The notes below the pieces were generated by a model, which searched no databases, was not told the DNA's origin, and saw only the letters and a list, made by a program, of their open reading frames with translations. DNA of 64,000 bases from Rhodovulum bhavnagarense (GTDB taxonomy: Bacteria; Pseudomonadota; Alphaproteobacteria; Rhodobacterales; Rhodobacteraceae), in NCBI RefSeq assembly GCF_004343505.1, contig NZ_SLXU01000006.1, positions 85,903 through 149,902 of the forward strand, in the 5' to 3' direction. The translations under genes and the position numbers were made by a program. Shown in pieces: positions 35,134 through 44,219 of the stretch (its first letter is position 1; every line of letters starts with the position of its first letter).

Positions 35134-35704
35134 GGCGGCGTGTCTCCTCTGTATTGGGGGCCAGAAAATCGTCGAGTGCCGTTCCCAGGTCGCGCAGCAT
35201 CGCATCCAGATCGATTTCGCGGGCCTGTCGCGGGGTGGACAAAAGTGCCTGGCCCGGGCCAAGCGAGTCATCCCTGATAAGTGTCAGGGGCAGGTTGGGC
35301 ATATCCGCCAGCAAGGGTTCCAGCGCGGGGGCATTTTCCGGGCAAACGTGCAGTTCCAGCGGGCGGTCGGCCAGGTCCCGGGCAAGCGGTAAAACGCTGT
35401 CGGCCACGGTCCGGGCGAACCCCTTGGAGGCGAGCGTTGGCAAGACGCAATCCACCATCGCGCTCAGTAATGGGGCAAGGCCGCCCATGATATGCGCGCG
35501 CGCCTCGTGATAGCCAAAGGCCATGTCACCGAGTGTCTTGCCGAATTCGGCTGTGATGTGGTCCTGTGCCTGGGCCTCGGCGGCCGCCGCATCGTCCCAT
35601 CCGGCCTTGTAGCCTTCCTCGTAAGCGCGCAGCCGGTCCTCGGCCTGGGGCAGGGGTTCGTCATCGGCACGGGCGGCGAAATCTTCCAGTGGAAAAGCCC
35701 GCAT
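35126..35704 (-). CDS. FliH-like export apparatus regulator
   Basis: A 192-aa protein that fits FliH by position (fliF - this gene - fliN) and shape. It has an acidic N-terminus (FPLEDFAARADDEPLPQAEDR), an Ala/Glu-rich amphipathic segment with YEEGYKAGWDDAAAAEAQAQ, and a C-terminal alpha/beta domain (LELHVCPENAPALEPLLAD...LIRDDSLGPGQALL). FliH inhibits and tethers the FliI ATPase. Sequence conservation is low, so the symbol is withheld. Both ends overlap neighbours. Confidence 0.75.
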   Translation of the reverse strand: MRAFPLEDFAARADDEPLPQAEDRLRAYEEGYKAGWDDAAAAEAQAQDHITAEFGKTLGDMAFGYHEARAHIMGGLAPLLSAMVDCVLPTLASKGFARTVADSVLPLARDLADRPLELHVCPENAPALEPLLADMPNLPLTLIRDDSLGPGQALLSTPRQAREIDLDAMLRDLGTALDDFLAPNTEETRRHG

Positions 35705-37281
35705 CAGGCCCGCTCCGCGGTGTCTTCCATCCAGCTACGCAGGATGGCCATGCTTTCCTCGCGCCGCTCGGTGATGGCCTCGCGCAGGCGGGCAACGGGG
35801 TCTTCGCCGGGGGCGGGCAGGCTTGCCACCGCAAGTCCATCGGTATCATCCGGATGACCGCTATCGACAGGGTCGATTTCGCCGCTCAGCCAGGCCTGTG
35901 CCCCCGCGGGCCCGGTCGGGGCGGGCAGGCCGGGTGGCAATCGGTGCGACCCCGACAGGATCGGACGGATCACGAAAAGCCCGAGAACCATTGCCACGAT
36001 GGCCAGAATCGCAAGTTGAATCATCGTCATCGGGTCGAGGCGAAGCGGTTCAAACCAGGCGGTGCGCGGTCCGGTTCCGTCCTCTGCAGGTGCCTCAAGG
36101 GGCATGGATTTCAGCGTGATGACATCGCCGCGCGCCTCGTCATAGCCGACGGCGGATGCGATCAGGTCGCGCAGGTCCGATAACGCCTCCTCGGGCAGGG
36201 GCGCCCATATGGGTGTGCCATCCGGCCCCTGTTCGGTCGTCCCGCCGACCAGGACGGCGATGCTCAACCGGCGGATCGCGCCGGGCAGACGCAGGATCTC
36301 GCGCTCGGTCTCGGAAATGTCGTAATTGACGCGCTCGCGGGTTTCCGTTTCGCGCTGCTGGCTGCTGCGCGCGGTGCCGGCATCGCCGTCGGGAAGATTG
36401 CTGGCAACGGTAACGGCGCCGCCGCCGGTATCGTTGGCGGTCGTCGCGCGTTCCTCGGTCTCGGCGCTGATGGCGACGCGTGCCTCGGGGTCGACACGGC
36501 GTTCGCGGATCGATTCCGTCTCTGTTTCGGTTTCTATGCTGATCTCGACCACGGCCCGGCCCGGTCCAAGGCGCGCGGTCAGGATCCGTTCCAGCCGCGC
36601 CTTGAGTGCGGCCTCGCGGCTATCGGCAAGAACGCCCTGCGCCGTGTCATCGGCAATGACGGTGCCGCGGTCGCCGTCGATCACCGAAACATCCTCGGGC
36701 GCAAGCCCCGCAACGCTTGAGGCCACCAGGTAGCGTAGCGCGCGCGCCTGCCGTGGTGCGATCCCGCTGCCGGCGGCGCGCACGGTCACCGCCGCGGACG
36801 GGGCGATATCGCGGGCAAAGGGCCGGGACGAGGGCGTCGCGATATGTACCCGAGCCGCCCGATAGGCCGGGTTAGCCAGAATCGTGCGGGCGAGTTCACC
36901 CTCTTTTGCGCGCCAATAGGCGGCATCGAACATCTGTGACGTGGTGGCAAACCCCGACAGCCCGTCCAGCAATTCATAGCCCGCCGGACCATTGGCCGGC
37001 AGCCCCTCGCTGGCCAGGGTCAGCCTCAGGCCATCGCGTTGCCGCGCATCGGCATAGATCGCGCTGCCGCGTACCTCGTAGGCGATGCCGCCCTGATCGA
37101 GGGCGCGCAGTATCTCGCCCGCGGCGGCGGGGTCGAGCCCTGAATAAAGAAGCGCCAGCCGCGGTGATCCGGCCATGCGCGACAGTCCCAGGACCGCCGC
37201 GAAAACGACAACTGTGGTGATCGCGACGATCACCTTCTGGCGATGTGTCAATCCATTCCAGACTGCGATGACCTGCTGCAC
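35704..37281 (-). CDS. fliF: Flagellar MS-ring protein FliF
   Basis: A 525-aa MS-ring subunit. The first transmembrane helix is at about residues 18-36 and the second is near 415-435 (IQLAILAIVAMVLGLFVIRP). Between them are the YscJ-type ring-building motifs (LLYSGLDPAAAGEILRALDQGG, VHIATPSSRPFARD). The C-terminus ARLREAITERREESMAILRSWMED is a FliG-binding tail, which implies that a FliG exists elsewhere. The start is a GTG at 37281 with GGGAG upstream. It is divergent from fliL across a CtrA-like site. Confidence 0.95.
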   Translation of the reverse strand: MQQVIAVWNGLTHRQKVIVAITTVVVFAAVLGLSRMAGSPRLALLYSGLDPAAAGEILRALDQGGIAYEVRGSAIYADARQRDGLRLTLASEGLPANGPAGYELLDGLSGFATTSQMFDAAYWRAKEGELARTILANPAYRAARVHIATPSSRPFARDIAPSAAVTVRAAGSGIAPRQARALRYLVASSVAGLAPEDVSVIDGDRGTVIADDTAQGVLADSREAALKARLERILTARLGPGRAVVEISIETETETESIRERRVDPEARVAISAETEERATTANDTGGGAVTVASNLPDGDAGTARSSQQRETETRERVNYDISETEREILRLPGAIRRLSIAVLVGGTTEQGPDGTPIWAPLPEEALSDLRDLIASAVGYDEARGDVITLKSMPLEAPAEDGTGPRTAWFEPLRLDPMTMIQLAILAIVAMVLGLFVIRPILSGSHRLPPGLPAPTGPAGAQAWLSGEIDPVDSGHPDDTDGLAVASLPAPGEDPVARLREAITERREESMAILRSWMEDTAERA

Positions 37282-37344
37282 CTCGACGTCTCCCGATCAG
37301 GGGGCACTTGCCCCGGTGGCAAGGCCAACCTGCGCTGGGGCGCC

Positions 37345-37359
37345 TTAAGATTCGGTTAG
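37345..37359. promoter_or_regulatory. CtrA-like site between fliF and fliL
   Basis: TTAA-N7-TTAG, one mismatch from consensus, lies 43-57 bp before the fliL ATG and 64-78 bp before the fliF GTG. It could serve both divergent operons. Confidence 0.6.
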
Positions 37360-37401
37360 TCCGCATCAGGCTATGCACAGCCATCGGAGAGGAGCCCGCC
37401 C

Positions 37402-37881
37402 ATGGCCGCAGACGACATGACCACGCCGGAAAACCCGTCGAAAAAACCACGCAAGCCCCTGATTTTAGGGCTTGTTCTTGCGATCTTGCTGGGCGGCGGC
37501 GGGTTCTACGCCGCCTATTCGGGCCTGATTCCCGCAGGCGGCCATGCCGCTGCGCCCACATCGGAGGACACGGCATTTGCCGATATCGCATTCCTGCCGC
37601 TTGATCCGCTGATCATCTCGCTCGGGGCGGATGCGGGCAGCCGCCACCTGCGATTCGCGGCAGAGCTCGAGGTGGATGCCGCCCGGCAGGCCGAGGTCGC
37701 GCATCTCAAGCCCAGGGTTCTTGACGTGCTTAACAGCTATTTGCGCGCCATCGATCTTGCGGAACTGGACGATCCCGGCGCGCTCATCCGGTTGCGGTCA
37801 CAGATGCTGCGGCGTGTCCAGATGGTGACCGGTCCTGGCCGCGTGCGCGATCTGTTGGTGACCGAGTTCGTATTCAATTGA
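37402..37881 (+). CDS. fliL: Flagellar basal body protein FliL
   Basis: A 159-aa single-pass membrane protein with a cytoplasmic basic N-terminus, a transmembrane helix (about 20-40, LILGLVLAILLGGGGFYAAY) and a periplasmic FliL domain (PLDPLIISLGADAGSRHLRFAAELEVD...LRSQMLRRVQMVTGPGRVRDLLVTEFVFN). FliL encircles the stator and supports torque. It heads the plus-strand unit fliL - DUF protein - motE-like - motA. A second FliL-type protein is encoded at 46.4-47.0 kb. Confidence 0.92.
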   Translation: MAADDMTTPENPSKKPRKPLILGLVLAILLGGGGFYAAYSGLIPAGGHAAAPTSEDTAFADIAFLPLDPLIISLGADAGSRHLRFAAELEVDAARQAEVAHLKPRVLDVLNSYLRAIDLAELDDPGALIRLRSQMLRRVQMVTGPGRVRDLLVTEFVFN

Positions 37882-37892
37882 GGAGTCAGGAA

Positions 37893-38267
37893 ATGACCTT
37901 GATCGCGGATGTTCTGCTTTTGGCGGGTGCGCTGGGCGCGACGTTATATTGTTTCGTACTGGCCCGGCGTTTGCGCCGGTTCACGGATCTGGAAACCGGG
38001 GTTGGGGGCGCGGTTGCCGTGCTTTCGGCGCAGGTGGACGAGATGACAAGGGCGTTGGCCGGGGCGCAGGAATCGGCCGAGGGCTCGACCGACAGTCTGG
38101 CCCGGCTGACCGGCCGCGCCGAAGAGGCCGCGCGCCGGTTGGAACTGCTGGTCGCTGCGCTTCATGATTTGCCCGCGGGGGCTGAATCCGCCACATCGGC
38201 ATCACCCGTGCAAGAGACCCCGCAAATGCCAAGCTTTCGCCGTCACGGCGCAGAGCGTGCATCATGA
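37893..38267 (+). CDS. Small membrane protein, possibly DUF6468/PflI-like
   Basis: A 124-aa protein with an N-terminal transmembrane helix (MTLIADVLLLAGALGATLYCF, split) and a coiled-coil cytoplasmic part (FTDLETGVGGAVAVLSAQVDEM, then RLTGRAEEAARRLELLVAAL). The ATG at 37893 follows AGGAG. Small proteins of this shape (DUF6468, including the Caulobacter flagellar positioning protein PflI) sit between fliL/fliM and motE in alphaproteobacteria. I infer a match by topology and position. It overlaps the next gene by 4 nt. Confidence 0.6.
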   Translation: MTLIADVLLLAGALGATLYCFVLARRLRRFTDLETGVGGAVAVLSAQVDEMTRALAGAQESAEGSTDSLARLTGRAEEAARRLELLVAALHDLPAGAESATSASPVQETPQMPSFRRHGAERAS

Positions 38268-38839
38268 CCGCCCGCGTGCTTCCGGTGGTGGCCGGCCTGT
38301 TCCTCGTCTCGGTCCTGTTCCGGCTGGGCGATGGCACGGCGCTGGCCTTGGCCGAGGGATTGCGCGACCATGCCACGTCGGTTCCGTCGACCGGACAGGC
38401 CCGTTCGTCACAGGTGGCCTGTCCCGAACCGCCCGACATGGCTGCGGCGCTTGCCGCGCTGCGCGCGCGCGAGGCCCGGATCGTTACCCTCGAAGAGGCC
38501 CTGGCGCAACGCGAGGCCACGCTCGACATTGCGCGCCAAGAGGTCGGACATCAGATATCGCGGCTTTCCCGCGCCGAGGAATCGTTGCGCGCCACGTTAT
38601 CGCTGGCCGACGAGGCCGCCGAGGCCGATCTCGCCACGCTGACCGATGTCTACCAAAGTATGAAACCCGAACAGGCCTCTGCGTTGTTCGCGCAGATGGC
38701 ACCGGATTTCGCGGCGGGTTTCCTCGGCCGCATGCAGCCAGAGGCCGCCGCCGCGATCATGGCCGGGCTGGAACCGCAGGTTGCCTATTCGATCAGTGCC
38801 GTGCTGGCCGGACGAAATGCGCGCGCCCCCAAGCAGTGA
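38264..38839 (+). CDS. MotE-like protein (MgtE N-terminal-like domain)
   Basis: A 191-aa protein with an N-terminal hydrophobic signal or anchor (residues 2-20). A coiled coil follows at about 60-120 (LRAREARIVTLEEALAQREA, LSRAEESLRATLSLADEAAE). A C-terminal helical-repeat domain (VYQSMKPEQASALFAQMAPD, then FLGRMQPEAAAAIMAGLEP) is of the FliG/MgtE-N type. MotE proteins are periplasmic chaperones of stator assembly in rhizobia. Placement directly before motA supports a similar role. Confidence 0.75.
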   Translation: MTARVLPVVAGLFLVSVLFRLGDGTALALAEGLRDHATSVPSTGQARSSQVACPEPPDMAAALAALRAREARIVTLEEALAQREATLDIARQEVGHQISRLSRAEESLRATLSLADEAAEADLATLTDVYQSMKPEQASALFAQMAPDFAAGFLGRMQPEAAAAIMAGLEPQVAYSISAVLAGRNARAPKQ

Positions 38840-38902
38840 TGAGGCTTTGTTAATGCTTTGCCGCCAGCGTCGCCGCACCGGCCCCCAAAAGGAGAGACAC
38901 CC

Positions 38903-39772
38903 GTGATCGGTATCGTCGGCATCGTCGTCATCTTCGTAATGGTGTTCGGCGGCTACATTGCCGCCGGGGGCCACCTTGGGATCATCCTTCATGCCCTGCC
39001 TTATGAAATGGCGATCATCGGTGGCGCCGCCGTGGGGGCCTTTGCCATTGGCAACGACCTGGGAACGATTAAGCAAACGGCGAGATCGCTTTCGCGCGTC
39101 TTCAAGGGGGCGAAGTGGAAGCCGCAGGATTACAGCGATCTGCTATGCCTGCTATTCGAATTGATCCGGGTGGCCCGGCGCAACCCGGTCGACCTGGAAC
39201 CGCATATCGAGGCGCCGCAGGACTCGGTAATTTTCGCGCGGTACCCCCGAATCGCCGCCGATCATGAGGCCTTGTCGCTGATCTGTGACACGTTCCGGGC
39301 GGGGGGCATGAATTACGACGACCCGATTCAGGTCGAGGAAGTGCTGGAAAAGCGGCTTGAGGCCAGTCTGCACCACGCCTTGCATCCTAGCCACGCGCTT
39401 CAGACTCTGGCGGACGGTTTGCCAGCGCTGGGTATCGTCGCTGCCGTGCTGGGCGTGATCAAGACCATGAGTGCGATCGATCAGCCACCCGAAATCCTGG
39501 GTAAGCTGATCGGCGGTGCGTTGGTCGGCACGTTCCTGGGGGTGTTCCTTGCCTATGGCCTGGTCGGCCCCTTTGCGACCCGCCTGCGCGGTGTCGCCGA
39601 GGAGGACGCGCATTTCTATCACCTGATCCGCGAGGTTCTTGTCGCCAACCTGCACAACCACCCCCCGGGCATCTGCATAGAGGTCGGACGCCAGAACGCC
39701 CCCAGCCATTTCCGCCCCGGCTATGCCGAGCTCGAAGAGGCGCTCAAGGCCAGCAGGAGGGAGGCCGCGTGA
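38903..39772 (+). CDS. motA: Flagellar motor stator protein MotA
   Basis: A 289-aa four-helix stator protein. It starts at a GTG (38903) with GGAGAG upstream, giving an N-terminal helix VIGIVGIVVIFVMVFGGYIA. The cytoplasmic loop carries LFELIRVARRNPVDLEPHIE with the charged residues that contact FliG. The last helices include LADGLPALGIVAAVLGVIKTM and IGGALVGTFLGVFLAYGLVGP. It forms the proton channel with MotB. It lies in the fliL unit and is separated from motB. Confidence 0.95.
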   Translation: MIGIVGIVVIFVMVFGGYIAAGGHLGIILHALPYEMAIIGGAAVGAFAIGNDLGTIKQTARSLSRVFKGAKWKPQDYSDLLCLLFELIRVARRNPVDLEPHIEAPQDSVIFARYPRIAADHEALSLICDTFRAGGMNYDDPIQVEEVLEKRLEASLHHALHPSHALQTLADGLPALGIVAAVLGVIKTMSAIDQPPEILGKLIGGALVGTFLGVFLAYGLVGPFATRLRGVAEEDAHFYHLIREVLVANLHNHPPGICIEVGRQNAPSHFRPGYAELEEALKASRREAA

Positions 39773-41979
39773 TGCCCCGCCTCCTGTTGGCACTGATCCT
39801 GTTGGTGTTTCCCGTGCTGGCGCCGGCACAGACCGTGCCGGTCCGGTCGGGCGAACATCCGGGGTTTACGCGCCTCGTCTTTGAAACGCCCGACCAGACA
39901 TCATGGGTGCTGGGCCGCGGGGCGGAGGGGTATGAGTTGCAATTGGAAAAGGAGGGCCTTCGAATCGACCTTGCGCGGGTGTTCGACAAGATCGGGCGCA
40001 CCCGTCTGTCGGCGGTTTCTCTTGATGCGCCGGGCCGGATCGGGCTGTCGGTGCGCGATGGCGTACATGCGCATGCGTTCGACCTGCGCGCGGGGGTTCT
40101 GGTCGTTGATATCCGCGATGGATCGCCACCGGCCGGATCGCCCTTTGAACTGCCATTCAAGACAGGATCAGGTAAGGCGCCCGGCCCGGCCTTGTCCCCC
40201 CTCCCACTCCTCCTTGCGCCGCGGCAGCCTGATCCTTTCGTGGCGGGGCTGCTCGCGCCGCGCCCGGGCAAAATCCGGCTTCCGGCCTTGCGCCGGGATC
40301 TCTTCCAGCAGGTCGGGCGGGCGGCCTCTCAGGGCCTGGTGGGCCCTTTGGCCCCGGCCCTTCGGGACGGAGACGAATCCGTAGGGGGGCCAGGCGCTGG
40401 AATGGCGGATCACGATGCCGACCCTCCGGCAAACATGACCGTCCGGACCAGTATCGACCGCGGGTTGGCCGGTGCCGTTGCGAAAAAATCGCGATCCGGC
40501 GTTGGACCTGCCTGTTGGCCGGACGCGGCGCTGGACGTGGCGGCGTGGCAAGGGGATCAGTCCCCCGCCGCGCTGATCGCTCAGCATCGTGGCGCCCTGT
40601 TCGACGGGCGCGACCGGACGCGACCGGGCGCGGCAGAACAGCTTGCCCAGGCCTATCTTGCGCTCGGGTTCGGGGCCGAGGCTGCCCGCGTTCTCGAACA
40701 GTTCGGGTCAGATGTTCCAGAGGCTGCGCTCTGGCGGCAGATGGCGGCCATTCTCGACGACGGGCAGGCCGCTGAACCGATGGTGTTCGAGGGGCAACTC
40801 GCCTGTCCCGGCGCGGCTGCGATGTGGGCCGCGCTGGCCTGGCCGGCCTTGCCGCCCGCCATGCCGCGCGACACTGCCGCAATCCGCCGCGGGTTTTCCG
40901 CCCTTCCTCCGCATCTGCGTCACCGTCTTGGCCCTCCCTTGGCACAGCGGTTCCTTGCGATAGGTGACATGACGACCGCCAGAGCGATCGGAGATGCCAC
41001 GCTGCGCGGCAAGTTTGCGCCCGGTGACCCCCGGCTCCGGATTCTCGAGGCACGGCTCGCGCTGGATCATGCCGAAACTGCCCAGTCGGAGGAAACGGTC
41101 ACCGCGATTGCCGACAGCGGCGCTGTTGACGCCGCCGAGGCGCTGGCGCTGTCGCTTGACCGGCGAATCCATGCCGAAACAGCGCCCCTGGCGGCTGACA
41201 TCCTGGCCGCTGAATCGCTGGGCTTCGAATTGCGCGGTACGCCGATGGGGGACCGTCTGCGGGGGCTTGCCATCCTGGGCCATGGCCTGCATGGCGCGTT
41301 CCCGACTGCTTTCGCGAATTTTCAGGCGGCGCCGCCCGATGATGCCGGAGAAATCGCCGATGCCCTCACCGCGAGGCTGGCCGGTCACGGCAGCGATGCC
41401 GATATCCTGCGCGCCGTGCCGGGCGGTCCTGCCTGGGACGTCGTTTCGCAGGCTCGGCCTGCGGCGCGGGTGGCCCTTGCCAGGCGCTTCGTCACGCTCG
41501 GCCTTGTTTCCCAGGCCGAGACGCTGATCGATGGACTGCCTGGCCGTGATGACCCCGATCTTCGGATGGTGCTGGCCGAGATCGCCCTTTTCGGGCAGGC
41601 GCCGGGGCAGGCCCTGCAATATCTTTCAGGTCTGGACGGCTCTGCGGCGGCGGCGCTGCGTGCGCGGGCCAGGGCCGCGCGGGGTGATTTCCAAGGTGCA
41701 GCCGAGGCGGCGATGGCGGCTGGCGACCCCGCCCGCGCCATCGATTTCGCCTGGCTTGGACAAGACTGGTCCGCGATCCGGGCGATCGGTTCGCCGGATC
41801 AGAAACGCCTTGCCGATTTGCGCGATCTGCCGCTGCCCCCCGGGCCCAGCCTGGCCGGCGCCCGCTCTGTCCTGGTCCAAAGTGCGGATATGCGCGAGGC
41901 GCTCGATGCCTTGCTTGGGTCTGCGCCTGGCGGTGTCAGACCGACGGATGTTCAGACTTCATCAACCGGTGCGCCCTAG
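39772..41979 (+). CDS. Large exported flagellar-locus protein, AMIN-like N-terminus and helical repeats
   Basis: A 735-aa protein that I cannot name. It has a signal peptide (cleavage near APAQT, residue 20). An AMIN-like beta domain lies at about 22-110 (RSGEHPGFTRLVFETPDQTSW). A Pro/Gly-rich linker with several Arg follows (about 120-240). The rest is an Ala-rich, TPR-like helical stretch (segments such as AAEQLAQAYLALGFGAEAARVL and RMVLAEIALFGQAPGQALQYL). AMIN domains usually bind the cell wall, so a periplasmic scaffold for motor assembly is plausible. It overlaps the motA stop (TGATG) and precedes flhA. Confidence 0.75.
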   Translation: MPRLLLALILLVFPVLAPAQTVPVRSGEHPGFTRLVFETPDQTSWVLGRGAEGYELQLEKEGLRIDLARVFDKIGRTRLSAVSLDAPGRIGLSVRDGVHAHAFDLRAGVLVVDIRDGSPPAGSPFELPFKTGSGKAPGPALSPLPLLLAPRQPDPFVAGLLAPRPGKIRLPALRRDLFQQVGRAASQGLVGPLAPALRDGDESVGGPGAGMADHDADPPANMTVRTSIDRGLAGAVAKKSRSGVGPACWPDAALDVAAWQGDQSPAALIAQHRGALFDGRDRTRPGAAEQLAQAYLALGFGAEAARVLEQFGSDVPEAALWRQMAAILDDGQAAEPMVFEGQLACPGAAAMWAALAWPALPPAMPRDTAAIRRGFSALPPHLRHRLGPPLAQRFLAIGDMTTARAIGDATLRGKFAPGDPRLRILEARLALDHAETAQSEETVTAIADSGAVDAAEALALSLDRRIHAETAPLAADILAAESLGFELRGTPMGDRLRGLAILGHGLHGAFPTAFANFQAAPPDDAGEIADALTARLAGHGSDADILRAVPGGPAWDVVSQARPAARVALARRFVTLGLVSQAETLIDGLPGRDDPDLRMVLAEIALFGQAPGQALQYLSGLDGSAAAALRARARAARGDFQGAAEAAMAAGDPARAIDFAWLGQDWSAIRAIGSPDQKRLADLRDLPLPPGPSLAGARSVLVQSADMREALDALLGSAPGGVRPTDVQTSSTGAP

Positions 41980-42012
41980 CCTGGTCGTGACAGCGGATTC
42001 GGAGGATAAGAA

Positions 42013-42138
42013 ATGGCCGTTGCAGGCATCGTGCAAAGCGGGTGCAGTCGCGAGGTGCGGCCGCCAGCTCTTGCCCGCGCGGGATTGCCAGGGCCACTGC
42101 TGACCGACCGATCTGCTCCTGGGGTCGGACCATGCTGA
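42013..42138 (+). CDS. Candidate 41-codon leader ORF overlapping flhA
   Basis: A short frame (M-A-V-A-G-I-V-Q, ending G-V-G-P-C) starts at an ATG with GGAGG seven bases upstream, the strongest ribosome-binding site in this gap. It ends at TGA 42136-42138, overlapping the flhA ATG at 42132, which itself has only weak Shine-Dalgarno sequence. The peptide has no recognisable domain. It may be a leader that couples translation to flhA, or it may not be expressed. Confidence 0.35.
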   Translation: MAVAGIVQSGCSREVRPPALARAGLPGPLLTDRSAPGVGPC

Positions 42139-44219
42139 ACCTGCAATGGTCCTTGCTGTTCCGCCCCACGATCCTATTGGCGCTGGCGCTGATGGCGGTA
42201 ATCGTGATGATGATCCTGCCGATGCCGGCCTGGGTGCTGGATGTCGGGCTGGCGATATCCTTCGCGCTGGCAATCCTGGTTTTTACCGTCACCCTTTTCG
42301 TCGAACGACCGCTGGATTTCTCGGCTTTTCCGACCGTTCTGCTGGCCGCATTGATGTTGCGGCTGTCGCTGAATGTCTCGTCGACAAAGCTGATCATCGG
42401 GCAGGGTCATACCGGCACCGGCGCCGCGGGCGAGGTGATAGAGGGCTTTGCGATGTTCGTGATGGGCGGCAGCGTGTTTCTCGGGCTCGTGGTCTTTGGC
42501 GTGCTTATGATTGTCAATTTCATGGTCATCACGAAGGGTGCAGGTCGCATGGCCGAGGTCGGTGCGCGCTTTGCCCTGGACGGGATGCCGGGCAAGCAAC
42601 TCGCGATCGATAGCGACATGGCCGCGGGTGCCATCGACCACGCCGAGGCGCGTGCGCGCCGAGAGCGTGAACAGGCCGAAACGACCTTTTTCGGTTCGCT
42701 GGACGGCGCGTCGAAATTTGTCAAGGGCGATGCGGTGGCCGGGCTTCTGATCACCCTTCTCAACCTCGTGATGGGGCTCGGGATGGGGGTGTTCGTGCAT
42801 GGCATGCCTCTCGGGCGCGCGCTTGAAACCTATGCGATCCTGACCGTGGGCGACGGGCTGGTCAGCCAGATCCCCGCCGTCATCATCTCGATCGCCGCGG
42901 CGCTGTTACTGTCGCGCGGCGGGACCAAGGGGACGGCGGATGCCGCGGTATTCAGCCAGCTTGGACGCCATCCCGCCGCACTGGGCACGGTGGGCATCCT
43001 GATGGCGCTGTTCGCGCTGGTGCCCGGCCTTCCTTTCGGGCCTTTCATGGGCGGGGCGGCTTTGTTGGCGGGCGGCGCCTACCTGTTGCACCGCAAGGCC
43101 GCGGCCGTCGCGGCAGGGGCGTGCGTACCCGCGCCATCCCCCGCGCCCGAACGGCCGGTCAGGCTGGGCGATCTGCTGGACCTCGACGATATTCATCTCG
43201 AATTCGCGCCCGATCTCGTGCGCATGGTGCTGGACCCAGGCACCGGAATCGAGGCCCGGATCGGCGCGATGCGGCGTCATGTGGCCGAACGGTTCGGACT
43301 GGTCTTGCCGGATATCCGCCTGACCGACAGTCCCGCCTTGTCGCCGGGTCGTTACATCATAAAGATCCAGGGGGTAGAGGCTGCGCGCGACCGGCTCCAT
43401 CCTGACCGGGTTCTGGTTCTGATGGGCGAGGATGACCCAGGCTTGCCGCATGGCGACGATGTGCGCGAGCCGGTTTACGCTGCCCCGGCCCGCTGGGTTG
43501 ATGCGACGCAGCGCGAGGCGTTGATGCTTGTCGGTCGGACCGTGGTCGAGCCGTCAGAGGTTCTGGCCACCCACCTGCTCGAGGTGATCACCGGCAACCT
43601 TGCGAGGCTGATGTCGAGCAAGGCTTTGCGCCGCCTTTTGGACGAGGTGACGGAACTCTCCGATCCGGACCGGGCCGCCGCCAACCGCCGCATGATCGAA
43701 GAATATATTCCGGAAAAGGTTCCGCCGGAACTGTTGCTGACGGTTCTTCGCCTGCTCTTGGCAGAACGGGTTTCGATCCGGAACCTTGGCCTGATCCTCG
43801 AGGCTGTTGCCGAGGCCCGCGCGCCCAATGTCACGCCCGAGGAGATCTGCGAACATGTTCGTCAGCGGCTCGGCATGCAATTGGTGGCCGAGCATCGCCG
43901 CGACGACAACACCCTGCCGCTGTTGCAGCTTGCGCCGGACTGGGAAGAGCGGTTCGCTGAGCATCAGGTCGGGTCAGATGCCGGTTGCCCAGATATCGCG
44001 CTGCCTCCCGAAAGCTTCAACCGCCTGGCCGGGGCGGTTGCGGACAGGCAAGCGCGAGCCGCCGAGGCGGGGCTTTCGCCGGTTCTTGCCGTGCCGGCGC
44101 GACGAAGGCGGTTCCTGCGGACCGTCCTTTCGGCCAAGGGTATCGCAATCCCGGTTCTGTCCTTCGAGGAAATCGGCACACATGCGCGTCCTGCGCTTGT
44201 CGGTACGGTGCCGCCATGA
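42132..44219 (+). CDS. flhA: Flagellar export protein FlhA
   Basis: A 695-aa export-gate protein with eight N-terminal transmembrane segments. The FHIPEP region includes RLSLNVSSTKLIIGQGHTGT, then GAGRMAEVGARFALDGMPGKQLAIDSDMAAG (split), the family's best conserved segment. The large cytoplasmic domain (about 345-695) forms the substrate-docking ring. Its substrate-facing segment contains EEICEHVRQRLGMQL. The start at 42132 is chosen because LNLQWSLLFRPTILLAL begins the first helix. The 3' end overlaps fliR (ATGA). Confidence 0.96.
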   Translation: MLNLQWSLLFRPTILLALALMAVIVMMILPMPAWVLDVGLAISFALAILVFTVTLFVERPLDFSAFPTVLLAALMLRLSLNVSSTKLIIGQGHTGTGAAGEVIEGFAMFVMGGSVFLGLVVFGVLMIVNFMVITKGAGRMAEVGARFALDGMPGKQLAIDSDMAAGAIDHAEARARREREQAETTFFGSLDGASKFVKGDAVAGLLITLLNLVMGLGMGVFVHGMPLGRALETYAILTVGDGLVSQIPAVIISIAAALLLSRGGTKGTADAAVFSQLGRHPAALGTVGILMALFALVPGLPFGPFMGGAALLAGGAYLLHRKAAAVAAGACVPAPSPAPERPVRLGDLLDLDDIHLEFAPDLVRMVLDPGTGIEARIGAMRRHVAERFGLVLPDIRLTDSPALSPGRYIIKIQGVEAARDRLHPDRVLVLMGEDDPGLPHGDDVREPVYAAPARWVDATQREALMLVGRTVVEPSEVLATHLLEVITGNLARLMSSKALRRLLDEVTELSDPDRAAANRRMIEEYIPEKVPPELLLTVLRLLLAERVSIRNLGLILEAVAEARAPNVTPEEICEHVRQRLGMQLVAEHRRDDNTLPLLQLAPDWEERFAEHQVGSDAGCPDIALPPESFNRLAGAVADRQARAAEAGLSPVLAVPARRRRFLRTVLSAKGIAIPVLSFEEIGTHARPALVGTVPP

